From Gymnopus androsaceus JB14 (taxonomy: Eukaryota; Basidiomycota; Agaricomycetes; Agaricales; Omphalotaceae), in assembly GCA_009733575.1 (NCBI GenBank), contig ML769481.1, positions 142,509-206,508 of the forward strand: 64,000 nucleotides of DNA, given 5' to 3'. The notes under the pieces are model-generated. The model was given only the letters and a program-made list of their open reading frames with translations. It did not search any database and was not told where the DNA came from. A program made the translations under genes and the position numbers. Below, piece by piece: positions 24,001-33,777 of this stretch; positions within the stretch are counted from its first letter, which is position 1, and the number at the start of each line of letters is the position of its first letter.

Positions 24001-25801
24001 TTATGCCTCCGGCCTTACGCAACTGCTTTAGGTGCCGCCGGCGTCCCAGCCTATATATCATCACTCTCTTGTTCACCGTGACTTCGTCTGCTACGTGCTA
24101 CTTTCTGAAGACGCTGCCGCCACCCAAAATTTTAAGGAAATGGTGGATGCTATGGTATATTCAGGTGTGTGTGTGTGTTTTTTCCCTTCCTTTTTAAGCA
24201 TCTGCTCATGTTTCCGTTGCTTCCAGGATCATTTAGCTGAGCTCCCGCATTGCTGTACTAGCAGCGAAAGTGATGTACTCCAGTCACATTACTACGTATC
24301 TTGCTGTTGTCACTGTACACCCTTCCCCCAATAAACCTCTTCTGCCGTTTGTTATGGTTGCCTTTGCATGTGCCTTTTTTGTGTTTAAACACAACCGCCG
24401 TTCATTTCGCTCTCCACGGTGTACAATGTCAACTGGTTTTGCATGTTCACCGCTTGTTTTGTTCTCCACGGCATAATGAACTGGGTGCTCCATGGCTTTT
24501 ACACATACCAGCAACATTTTGCCTATTTGTTGTCCCTTGTTTCCTTTACCAGCAGGTCAGCTTGGCAATGCCCGTGTTTCAGCTTCATTCTGGTAACTTT
24601 ATTTGGCTTGCTTGTGGGCGCAGCTTTGACAAGGTGTTAGTAATTCGCTTAAATGTTTTATCCTGGAGGTTAGCTATTCTTCTTCAACATCCGTTCCCAT
24701 CTTCATTACTGCTTATCTTGAGTCTAGATGTTCTACCTGCTAGGTTATCCATTGAAACAAAACTTACCATTGATACCATAACCTTTCCATGCAGCCAACC
24801 CCGAATTTTCAGCAGCAGGACTTCACCAATAAAGGACTCAAACATCAGCAAGCTGTTATATTGTCATTTTCTGCAGGCACTATTAAAGCACAAAGACTTG
24901 CTTTTACTATTTCGACCATCTTGTTATTTTCCACCCTTCTTACGCACCTCTCTATGGATGACTGCATTCTATGCTCTACATCATAAAAGGCTCTTAGCTT
25001 CTCTGTTGAAAAACGAGCCCTTTCACCATCTCCTACTTACACAGCAGCAGTCATGGATGGCTTTAAGAAAGCCTGCATTGATGCATTAAAGGAAAAACGA
25101 TTCTTGCATCTCCCTCCAGGAGCCAGCGGGCTTGTTGACTTTAAATTGTATGTTGTCTTGTTCCGTTAACTTGGATGTTGCTGAATATCTCCTTTCATAC
25201 ATTTAGTCCATTAGATGATCATAACAACCTCCTCGCTGTTGACAAACAAACACTTGAAGAACATCGGAGCTCAACTGACTTCCACTTTCCTTCCTGCCTT
25301 CATAATTACCTCATGGGAGTATACTCTGAAACAGTTATCTGCCACAAAGCCAGCGTGCTGGCCTTTGGTTGCGCCCAGCAGAAAAAGGAATGGTGTGGTT
25401 ATTTTGGTGTGTAACAAATGATCTCTGATGTTCACTAAAGCAAAACTAATTGTCACGTAGTACCTGTCTGTTGTCTCCTAGGTGTTGGCTCTCAGATCCA
25501 AACCCAACATTACCAGCCTACATATCTTGGCACGCTCTCTTCAATGTCAGCACTTTCCTCAGTCCCTGCTTCTCCAGAGAAGCCTGCATCAGCCTCGTTG
25601 TCTTTCTCAGCTGAAATGGCTGCCACCCAACTTTCTCCTTCTGTGCTATCCTCAGATGGAATGCTGCCTATGTCTCCTCCTTCTCACCAATGTACACCTC
25701 ACAGGAATGTTGCTAGCTCTGTCCCCAGGAGCATTCCAGCCTCTGGAACGTTAAGTCCTGGCCCATTGCGGCTAGAAACTCCTCCTCCATCGCAGCCAGG
25801 T
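24001..25801 (+). other. Uncertain host-element gene pieces, left of gypsy insertion
   Basis: Possible exons: VHRDFVCYVLLSEDAAATQN near 24080; MDGFKKACIDALKEKRFLHL from 25053; HNNLLAVDKQTLEEHRSSTD near 25220; and a serine/proline-rich segment to 25800 (SLSFSAEMAATQLSPSVLSS). GT-AG borders are plausible but no family is recognised. The reading context is cut by the gypsy LTR at 25802 and may resume after 39030. Probably the front part of an older mobile element whose other pieces lie at 39.4-44.7 kb. Confidence 0.35.
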
Positions 25802-26139
25802 TGTCGCGCCTCATACGCGTCTATACACGTATGAGCGCGACAAGTCCTTCGGACTTGACAAAATGGACACATTACTTACATTACTTACATTGTACATAAA
25901 AACCCGAACGCTTACTTACTCAGTGACAGAGTCTCGGTCTCGCCGAGACTCGTTACCTTAGCATTGACTGGTATACGCCGATGCCACCAACTGTACAGCT
26001 GGTGGTATATACGGCGACGCTACCTATGAAAAATATATCTTGTTTTCCCCCATTTCTTACCTGCTAACTCGCGAACAGCTGTGATTCGCCCCCACGAACT
26101 TGAAGCACGTCCCGCGCACACACGAGACAAAGCTTTACA
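25802..26139 (+). repeat. Gypsy 5' LTR
   Basis: 338 bp, TG...CA ends. Contains inverted motifs CTCATACGCG/CGTATGAG and AAGTCC/GGACTT near its start, and a doubled TTACATTACTTACATT stretch. Matches 38672-39030. Confidence 0.95.
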
Positions 26140-26141
26140 TC

Positions 26142-26159
26142 TGGAGCCCACCGCGAGGG
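26142..26159 (+). other. Primer-binding site, tRNA-Lys(CTT)
   Basis: TGGAGCCCACCGCGAGGG, two bases after the LTR, is the exact complement of CCA plus the last 15 bases of the tRNA-Lys gene at 86-172, including its T discriminator. Confidence 0.92.
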
Positions 26160-26648
26160 GGTAATCCAGTGTAGTTCGCATAGTTTTTATTTCAACTTTT
26201 TACAAAAGTCGTAAAAACGCCTCGACGTCGTCGAGAAGGTCTACGACCTCATCCGGTTTCCCCAGAAACCCAAGCCCTTTTAACTTCCCTCCAGTCCGCT
26301 GAGCTCACCTACGAGACCTCGGACCTCTTTTCCCCAGTTCCAGATGAAGACGCCGTTCACAATCGTCTTTCGCTTCTCGATCCGTCAAATTCCTTCTCTC
26401 CCAAAAGAACTCCCTCTCCGGAAAGAACTCCTACTCCCGAGAAAACTCCCTCTCCGGAAGTAATTTCCTCCCCGTTATCGTCCTCGCCGATCACTCCAGA
26501 TCGCACTCCTAGTCCAAGGAGGCAGAGTCGTTCTCCTAGTCCAAGGAGACAGTCCCCGAGCCCTAGTCCAAGGGTTAATCCAGATATCCGACCTAGTCTA
26601 GGGTCCACTCACCAGTCCACTCCCATTCCTAATCCATTCCCGCCGCCG

Positions 26649-29414
26649 ATGGCTAATATCCAACCACTCCCTGCTCGAAATGAGCGTTCCGCCCCAAAGT
26701 GGGATTCCAAGTTCAAAGAACAACTTCCAACGTTCTTTGAAGAGTTCGAAACGGTCGCAGCAGCTGCCGGTATCGCTAACAGCGATGCAGATATGAAGAA
26801 GGGGATTCTTTGTTACGCAGACCCCGAGATGATGAGGTTCTGGCGAACGCTCCCCACGTTCAAAGACATTACTAAGACATGGACCGAGTTCAAAAAGGAA
26901 GTGTTGTCCCACTATCCTGGTGCTGAGGAAGTGGCAGAGGCAACAACGGAGGACCTGAAGAAAGTGGTCAACGAGTTCGCTAAAACGGGAATATCGAATA
27001 GTAAGGAACTCGGTACTTACCACCGAAAGTTCTCCATCGTAGCCGATTCCCTTCAGGAGCACAGTATCCTATCTGGGGTCCAAGTCGCTAGCTTTTATGT
27101 GCAGGCGTTTCCCGATTCCATCCGTATTCGTCTAGATACCCGTTTGCAGGTGTCATTCCCAAAGAAGACTAAAGGTCAAGCTTACTCACTTACCGAATTA
27201 CGCGAGGCCATCGATTTCCTCCTCTCTGACGCGTCGACCACCGTGATAGGTGGAAATTTTAGCGTTGGGGACCACTTGGTGGCCCCCGTATCCTCCATCA
27301 CCGCCGCGGTTGTTCCAAAAGCCAAACCCACTGAGTCCAAACTGGACCAGCTTACTCAAACAGTCTCCTCGCTAGCACAGTTGATGGCGCAGATGGCTTC
27401 GAAAGGAGACGGGAATTCGAACCGGTCCAGGAATAACCGCTCTCCAAAGCCGAGTCGTTCTAACAAGTGTTTCTGGGACGATTGCGACAGTCCGAAGTTT
27501 GATGATTGCATGGATTTGCACGAGTGGGTCACCCAAGGTCGAGTCGAGAGGGACTCCAATGGATTTGTCCAGCTGAGGGGTGGTCAGCGTCTTCCGCGTA
27601 GTCCAAGATATACCGAAGGTACCTTGAAGCAGCGATTCGAGCGCTACTTCGAGGACCATCCATCCGAGAAGTCCTGGATGTGGGAATCTCAAATGGAAGA
27701 ATCGAACCCGTTTGGAGGCGTAGATGTTGGAGTGCACTCGAAGTATACAGTGCAAGGGTTCCAGGGTCCAGCGATGAAGGAAAAGACGTCGGCGTATTTG
27801 GCTGCGTCGGTTGAACAAGGCAGTGATGAGGAAGAGTCTGACGAAGAGGCAATCCGTCAGTTTCTTTTCAAAATTGAGACACGTCGGGCTGCAAGAGAGA
27901 AAGCAGCGAAGGACGTACCTGAGACTCATTCGAAGCCCAAAACACCCATTCCTAAACCTCCCGTTCCTCCTCCTCCCTCCGAGCCTTCCCCTCCAATTCC
28001 AAGGCCTGGTCCAGAGCACATTCCGAAGCCGGTTATTGGCAAGTTGCCGCTGAATTACGTTCCCCCACAAGAGAGAACCGTTGGTGTTCCGCTGAAAGAC
28101 GATTCCCGTAATTTCCGTTATCGCGCTCCAATTGAGACGGAAGCTGCAGTCGAGAGGGTCATGCATGCTGGACTATCAAGTCTGGTATCTATACGGCAAG
28201 AGGATCTGTTAGCGATAGCGCCAGAATATAGAAAGAAGGTCAAAGAGGGTGTGACGAGTCGACAAATCGGTGTCGATGGGAACCTCCTTGAAGTGGAAGA
28301 GCCAACATACCTTTTAGGACAAGAGCCTCCGTCGTCACCTCCACCGTCACTCAGATTATCCCCAGAGGCTTTCCCATTTCCGCAGCTGGAGAACAACGAG
28401 ATCCTAGATGTGTTTATGAGCGACCGGAAGGAGCCAGAAGAAGGAGAAAGAATATACGTTGGTCGAGAGTCGACTTCTATTCGAGGAGTCACAGCAACTA
28501 TTGGAGAGCGCCCCGTCCATTGTATCACGGACTGGGGCTGTAGCATTATAGCAATGTCGGTCGCGACTTGCAACGCGTTGGGCGTAATGTTCAATCCTAC
28601 GCGTTGTATTCCCTTACAGAGTGCAAACGGTAAGACGGATTGGACGCTAGGAATTGCGAAGGACGTACCTTTCCGTTTTGGCGAAGTCACCGCCATTCTC
28701 CAGGTCCATATAGTCGACTCCCCCGCCTACGACGTTCTCCTAGGCCGTCCCTTCGAAGTTCTCACCCAAGCTCGTACTCAGAGCTTCCTATCCGGAGACC
28801 AACACATTATGATTACCAATCCCAACACCGAGAAGATCGTCACGATTCCAACTGTTCCGCGAGAGCCACCGAAGTTTCGAAAACCGGATGAACGAGAATG
28901 GCGAGCTCCGAAAAACGACGTGGGAATGGTATATACTCTTGAAGAGAAGCCACCGCCCACGCAAACCGAGTTGGATAAGTCGCGAGGTGGAGATGAAGCT
29001 CTCGTTGAACGAGTCAAGAAGAAGCTGCTGTCCACGAAATTTGAATGTGGAAGTGGTGAAGATAGAGTTGAGGCTTTCCTCGCCGTTGAGCGAGTCAAGG
29101 AAAGCGTAGTGACCATGGAGATGGTGATCAACGAGCTAGACGTTGAGGAAGCTCTCGTCGTAGTTGATCTGGTCAAAGAGAAAATTACACAGTATGCAGT
29201 AAGGCTTTTTAAAAACATATTGATAAGACTTCGTAGAGCTTTTGTAAAGAGCTACGATAACTTCTGGAGCCCCGGGAATATGGCCGGGCAGCTGCTAAAA
29301 TCCGGCCCGGCACCCAGGGCGCTTATTTGGCGGCCCACGGCACCTTCGGCACCCTCCCAAAATGGCAGAGACCATCAAATACTGTTTATCCATAAGTTTT
29401 TAAAAAGATTGTGA
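26649..29414 (+). CDS. Gypsy Gag with aspartic protease region
   Basis: 921 codons as read. The N-terminal capsid-like part includes KFKEQLPTFFEEFE and a YHRKFSIVADSL helix. The middle is proline-rich and charged. The protease-like domain is near residue 620: HCITDWGCSIIAMSVATCNA, then YDVLLGRPFEVL, the usual retropepsin end. The catalytic triad reads DWG rather than D[ST]G. No CCHC knuckle seen. The frame is open for about 430 bp before the first ATG and encodes SPSPRR-type repeats (26390-26580), so the true N-terminus may lie upstream or use an unusual start. From 29200 the frame reads by chance into the foldback element, so the last 70 codons are not Gag. Confidence 0.85.
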   Translation: MANIQPLPARNERSAPKWDSKFKEQLPTFFEEFETVAAAAGIANSDADMKKGILCYADPEMMRFWRTLPTFKDITKTWTEFKKEVLSHYPGAEEVAEATTEDLKKVVNEFAKTGISNSKELGTYHRKFSIVADSLQEHSILSGVQVASFYVQAFPDSIRIRLDTRLQVSFPKKTKGQAYSLTELREAIDFLLSDASTTVIGGNFSVGDHLVAPVSSITAAVVPKAKPTESKLDQLTQTVSSLAQLMAQMASKGDGNSNRSRNNRSPKPSRSNKCFWDDCDSPKFDDCMDLHEWVTQGRVERDSNGFVQLRGGQRLPRSPRYTEGTLKQRFERYFEDHPSEKSWMWESQMEESNPFGGVDVGVHSKYTVQGFQGPAMKEKTSAYLAASVEQGSDEEESDEEAIRQFLFKIETRRAAREKAAKDVPETHSKPKTPIPKPPVPPPPSEPSPPIPRPGPEHIPKPVIGKLPLNYVPPQERTVGVPLKDDSRNFRYRAPIETEAAVERVMHAGLSSLVSIRQEDLLAIAPEYRKKVKEGVTSRQIGVDGNLLEVEEPTYLLGQEPPSSPPPSLRLSPEAFPFPQLENNEILDVFMSDRKEPEEGERIYVGRESTSIRGVTATIGERPVHCITDWGCSIIAMSVATCNALGVMFNPTRCIPLQSANGKTDWTLGIAKDVPFRFGEVTAILQVHIVDSPAYDVLLGRPFEVLTQARTQSFLSGDQHIMITNPNTEKIVTIPTVPREPPKFRKPDEREWRAPKNDVGMVYTLEEKPPPTQTELDKSRGGDEALVERVKKKLLSTKFECGSGEDRVEAFLAVERVKESVVTMEMVINELDVEEALVVVDLVKEKITQYAVRLFKNILIRLRRAFVKSYDNFWSPGNMAGQLLKSGPAPRALIWRPTAPSAPSQNGRDHQILFIHKFLKRL

Positions 29415-29726
29415 TAAGGTGATACACCTAGCCCGATGCCTGCCCACTGGCACCTATAGCATAGTGCGCTCACCGGCGCTTATTTCCCGCCCTCCGGCGC
29501 TTATTTTGGAAAAAATGTCGGTGATTAGGCTTGATAAATACTGAAAAAATCATGAAAAATACTGAAAATATTCAGGCAGTGGGAATGCACCCTGTACCGA
29601 CTTTAATTTTTGTCACATGATTTGGGACTTGATTTTAGCGCCCACAGGGGCTTATTTTTGCAGAAAAATCGAAAATTAGGCCTCATAAATCCCGGAAAAA
29701 TCCTGGAAAAATTGTAAAAAATGTGG
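29268..29726 (+). repeat. Target duplication, left copy (459 bp)
   Basis: Starts AGCCCCGGGAATATGGCCGG and ends AAAAATGTGG directly at the Penelope element. Repeated at 34271-34729 with one difference noted (CCCGGC versus CCTGGC). The right arm of the foldback element shows that this is arm sequence, present once before insertion. Confidence 0.9.
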
Positions 29727-29727
29727 A

Positions 29728-30220
29728 TCGAGCGGACAAGATATTGAGTTTTTAGAGAGGTCGAGAAATTGGCCACGACGTTTGGCGCAACGTTTCGTCT
29801 GTGAAAGACTCATCAGGCGGCGCTGTTCTCCGAACGGCATAGCGGACTTTGTTTGTCAATGGCAAACATTGACTCATCGTGCCTAAACGGGTCAGCGGAG
29901 TGCCTGTATTGGTTCTCGTACGCCGCTCCTCGTTTAGAACTATACTTACTATTACTCTAGTGTGTATTTAGAGTAGTAGTTTGAATATATATTCAACATT
30001 TTTCATGTTTGGTGCTTCCGGTTGCAGTAGGCCCGGTCAAGGGTCCAGAAATCAGCTTTACCAGAAGTATTGACACGATTCCTGGTCCTGGAGGTACGAG
30101 GTACCTTCTACAGGGGGTAAAATGTTGTATATTAATTCATAGTATAGTTGACAATCATGGTGTGTTTAAAATCCGATGTTTTTCCCGAACATCCGACGTG
30201 GCTAACTCGAGCAGAGCTCC
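29728..30220 (-). repeat. Penelope pseudo-LTR (3' copy in element orientation)
   Basis: Begins TCGAGCGGACAAGATATTGA and ends GAGCAGAGCTCC; exact offset of 4050 bp to the partner at 33778. One difference noticed (CCGACGTGG versus CCGACATGG). Confidence 0.93.
29772..29821 (-). ncRNA. Hammerhead ribozyme, type I (3' pseudo-LTR)
   Basis: On minus: stem I GCCGC, core CTGATGA, stem II GTCT-TTCAC-AGAC, core GAAA, stem III CGTT-GCGCCA-AACG, then the TC that completes the GTC cleavage triplet, then GTGGC closing stem I with one G-U pair. All conserved core bases are present. Predicted cleavage lies between 29777 and 29776. Same strand as the RT ORF, as known for Penelope hammerheads. Confidence 0.9.
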
Positions 30221-30272
30221 CGGAGGGAGCGGCGCGAAGGGTTAGCACGGAGGATGGAGGGAAAAAACAGGA

Positions 30273-33200
30273 TTAAACGATTGCCGCAAGTTCGCTATGA
30301 TAGGCTTTGAAAATGTCCCGGTTGTTTTTATTCAACTGGTCACCCATCGAGGTTGGTTTAGAGAAAGATGTAAGGAAGCGGAGGTTAGGCGTGCCTCTGC
30401 CATGCTCCTCCCACACTTCTCCCAATTCCTGCCACAGGGGACCGAAGTCTACGTTGTCCCATAGTGGATTATGAGTGAGTTTGAGGACATGTATTGGGAC
30501 ATCCTCATCTGTACAAGGACTTCGAGGGTTGAGTGCTTTTGGGCGCTCATCCGAGTATGATATCTCCTCAAATACATTTTCGAGCCATCTCCCTGGGTAT
30601 CCGCGGGCATGTAATTGGATGCCAAATTCTTTACGAATTTTTGCGAAGTCTTCCTGCTTTGAAGAGATTCGGATGTATCGAATCAGTTCTCCTTTGACCC
30701 AAGCACGTTTGGAGTCTTCAGAGTGGCAGGAGTTCCAGGGAATGTAGAGGTAGGCATTTAGCGCTTTTTGGAATACCCTAGTCACAATCTCCAGTTGGGG
30801 ATTATGCGCGACAGTCCCTGGTGCAAATTCCAGGGATACATCGATGTCTAGGAATGGCATTCGGTAGCGGGACTGGGTCCATTCCATCCTCATATTCGGG
30901 TGTAGATTCCCAAACCGTTCTTGGAATTTCAGTACATCTTCTATCGTGCCCTCGATAATAGCAAATGTATCATCTATAAAGTGTCGATAGAACATTATGA
31001 TGTTCTCAAGTTCTTTGAGCGGCGTGACCTCATAGGATGCGAGGAATAAGTTTGCGTATGTAGGTGCACACGCAGTACCCATTGCAGTGCCTAAGATTTG
31101 ACGGAATGTCTTATCTGCGAAGCTGACGTAGTTAAACTGTAGGACCAATCTCAAGAGTAGTATGATTAACGCTTGTCGAGATTTTACTTTCAGTTTCGCC
31201 GCTTCGCTGAGGTTCTGGAAGTCCAATTTGGACGTGTGGAGTATGCGCGCAATTTGTTTTACACCATCTCCCATGGGGATGTTTGGGTACATTGCGACTA
31301 CATCACCAGATACTAACCAATACTCTTTGCCACGTTTTAGTTTTAGATTCATCAACTCTCGACAAAGTGTCTTTGAGTCAGGAAGAATCCACGGGAATTG
31401 TGAGAGGAGAGGTTTGAGTTGGTAGTCAATCCATACAGACGCGTTTGCCAACAACGTATCAAACGTTGGGACAATTGGTCTCGCAGATATAGGCAACTTG
31501 TGTATCTTCGGGATGACTTTAAGGGTTGGGACTTTGTCCCGTTTTTCTTTGACGGGTTGCCGGAGCCACTTGTATTGCTGTTTGGTAAGTAGCAAACGTG
31601 CATTGCTTACAATTTCACCGTAGGTGTATTGTAGCAGCTCATGGTCCGGGGTTTCCTCGACGTAGGATTTGTTATGCAGTAGTTTTAGTCCGGCCTGGTG
31701 GTACCAGTCCATTGTTACCAGACAGAGCCCGAGGTTCTTATCGGCTGGGACTGCAATCAGTCCGTTCACCTTAAGAAGGCCTAGTAGCTTTTGAAAGTCG
31801 GTGGTGTCAATGTTAGGCCGGACATTAATAACTTGTCTGCTTAAGACCTCAATCTGGAGCTGATTACGGGTCTTCTTAAGCGCACTCTCTACAATATCAG
31901 CTAGTGGTTTTCCCTCTGCATCGGGTTGGGGAATATGAAACTGTTGTATATATTCCTTGTGCGATGTAGGAAGTTCTGGTAAACCAAAAAACTCGTGTAG
32001 CGTACTTTGCGATTCAGTATTTGTACTGTTACCTTGGTCTACCGGGTCCCGTTTGAGGCGAAGCCTTCTATCGAAGTCATCAAGGGCTTCATCGACAGTT
32101 AACGGGGTGGTCAGACTTGGTCGGGGCACAAACTTTGAATTGAGAGCTAGCATCTTTATTTGGTCCTGGGTTAGCTTAACGTCGGTCATGTTATGAAGTG
32201 CACGATTTGTGATTCGTGTGTCAAAATACAGTTCAGACATGTTAAGAAGGACAAAACGAGATTGTAGCGACGGTGGTGCATTGAAGAATTCATTAGGATA
32301 TGTATGAGGACGGTGGTGATGAAGGTGACCATGTGGGAGGACCCAGGTGGTTACACGGTCAGGGTTAACCGGTGAATCTACTCGGGGTCGTTTTCGTCTT
32401 CCGACGTCGGCGCCCCTTTGGAGTTCTTGGGTTTCGGTTTCCCCTTTCCTCCCTTCTCTGACTTCTTCCAATTTCCGTTTCGTTCCTTGCCCTCTTCGTC
32501 GGCGCTTTCTGTGCTCCTGGCCTTCGACTTTTCCTTCCCTTTCCCTTTCTTTGCAGGTTTCGACGGTTCGCTCTGGGCGGAATCCTTTGATTTCTTCTGC
32601 GCGGGTTTGGTTTTCGGAGCGTCGACCTTCAGCTTCTTCTTCCCTGGTTCGGTATCCTTGTTGCGAGACTTTTCTGGAACAAGGCGATTCAGGGAATGAG
32701 CTGGAGGAGAGTGGCCTGTTGCGGTGGGACTTACCAAGGGCAGCTAGCCTAGAAGTTACATCGACGAGTTTCTCATCGATGATCTTCCCTACAGGCTTTG
32801 TTGCTTCCTTCAGCTCGGCATCGTGTCTGGCGGCTACGACTGCAGCGTTCTTTGCATCTCGGGTAGAGGAGGCATGGAGTTGGCTGGCGGTGAAGTCATA
32901 GCTGGCAGCGTCAAGATCGTTGCTGTAGGCATTGGAGACCGCAGTAAGGTAGGCATTCCACTGGGTAGGGACCCCACGACCCGTGCTTGATATGATTTCC
33001 GTCACGTAGGCAGTCATAGATTCAAGTAGAGAGGTGGTGCAGGTGTCAACGTTGACCCTCTCTCGGCTGAGAGCGACTGTGGCAGAATGACACGCACGCG
33101 TGTATTTGACAGCAGCCTGGGTGGCGGTAGACAATGCCAGGGTGTATTCCGTCTGGGCTTCGACGTAGTCGATACGGTCAGAAACCTCGCCTTTGATAGG

Positions 33201-33545
33201 GTCTGGAAACTGGAACGTAGGGCCCTTCAGGACATTTGTGATGAAAGACGGGATACCATCTTTCGCCACTTGACTTTCAAACTTTCGTTCGTATGTCAAA
33301 GCCTTCTGTAGTGCGCGCTGGGATGCTCTAAAGTCGGTCAAGCCTTCTTTGTAGAGTTCTAGCATGTGCTTCACCACGTTAGTAGGCGGGAGTTGTACAT
33401 CAGGTGGTAAGCGACCGATTTCTCGTACCCAGGTTTGTGGGAGAGATGTGTTGGGCTTAACCACGTACAGGGTAGAAGACGAGGACGTTTTTGTACCGTC
33501 GTCGTCTCCAGCTGTGTTGGTGCGTTTTCGTTTGTTGCCGGTCAT
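30273..33545 (-). CDS. Penelope-like reverse transcriptase
   Basis: 1090 codons, uninterrupted. The N-terminal third is polar, with a Ser/Lys/Arg/Glu-rich region around residues 270-400. The RT core follows: SARPIVPTFDTLLANASVWI, DVVAMYPNIPMGDGVKQI (about residue 750), GTAMGTACAPTYANLFLASY (about 820), and the catalytic FYRHFIDDTFAI (about 856), then MPFLDIDV. After that come KRAWVKGELIRYIRISS and RGYPGRWLENVF, typical of the PLE RT C-terminus. No GIY-YIG block is seen up to the end (SELAAIV). An overlapping minus frame at 32378-32737 encodes a lysine-rich stretch and may be the older frame of the linker. Intact, so potentially active. Confidence 0.92.
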   Translation of the reverse strand: MTGNKRKRTNTAGDDDGTKTSSSSTLYVVKPNTSLPQTWVREIGRLPPDVQLPPTNVVKHMLELYKEGLTDFRASQRALQKALTYERKFESQVAKDGIPSFITNVLKGPTFQFPDPIKGEVSDRIDYVEAQTEYTLALSTATQAAVKYTRACHSATVALSRERVNVDTCTTSLLESMTAYVTEIISSTGRGVPTQWNAYLTAVSNAYSNDLDAASYDFTASQLHASSTRDAKNAAVVAARHDAELKEATKPVGKIIDEKLVDVTSRLAALGKSHRNRPLSSSSFPESPCSRKVSQQGYRTREEEAEGRRSENQTRAEEIKGFRPERTVETCKEREREGKVEGQEHRKRRRRGQGTKRKLEEVREGRKGETETQELQRGADVGRRKRPRVDSPVNPDRVTTWVLPHGHLHHHRPHTYPNEFFNAPPSLQSRFVLLNMSELYFDTRITNRALHNMTDVKLTQDQIKMLALNSKFVPRPSLTTPLTVDEALDDFDRRLRLKRDPVDQGNSTNTESQSTLHEFFGLPELPTSHKEYIQQFHIPQPDAEGKPLADIVESALKKTRNQLQIEVLSRQVINVRPNIDTTDFQKLLGLLKVNGLIAVPADKNLGLCLVTMDWYHQAGLKLLHNKSYVEETPDHELLQYTYGEIVSNARLLLTKQQYKWLRQPVKEKRDKVPTLKVIPKIHKLPISARPIVPTFDTLLANASVWIDYQLKPLLSQFPWILPDSKTLCRELMNLKLKRGKEYWLVSGDVVAMYPNIPMGDGVKQIARILHTSKLDFQNLSEAAKLKVKSRQALIILLLRLVLQFNYVSFADKTFRQILGTAMGTACAPTYANLFLASYEVTPLKELENIIMFYRHFIDDTFAIIEGTIEDVLKFQERFGNLHPNMRMEWTQSRYRMPFLDIDVSLEFAPGTVAHNPQLEIVTRVFQKALNAYLYIPWNSCHSEDSKRAWVKGELIRYIRISSKQEDFAKIRKEFGIQLHARGYPGRWLENVFEEISYSDERPKALNPRSPCTDEDVPIHVLKLTHNPLWDNVDFGPLWQELGEVWEEHGRGTPNLRFLTSFSKPTSMGDQLNKNNRDIFKAYHSELAAIV

Positions 33546-33777
33546 CGTGCGTGTATGAAGATTCGGTTTGAGACAGGGTTTGCAGGATATCAGGAAACTG
33601 GGATAGTGGCGAGAAACGGCGACGCGTGCTGGGCGATTGTGTGATAAGCAGAGTGTGCTTTTTGGTGAGGTGGGTTTGGATTAAAGGTCGGGAGAACAAG
33701 AAAGAACTGTCCGTTTTTGGGACAGGCTCGAGGTTTTCTTCGGTCAGGTAAACAGCGGGTAAGATCGAGGAGCGGCT

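Noticed and set aside
24284..25089. Long plus ORF (24301-25089) read as a membrane protein
   Set aside because: Leu/Phe/Ser/Pro-rich text from T/C-rich DNA, no family, and incompatible with the likely exons in other frames.
27372..28166. 264-codon minus ORF inside gag
   Set aside because: Shadow of the Gag reading frame.
29214..29414. C-terminal 70 codons of the Gag ORF as a real domain
   Set aside because: The same peptide occurs at 37372-37569 on minus because it is foldback-arm sequence, not gypsy coding.
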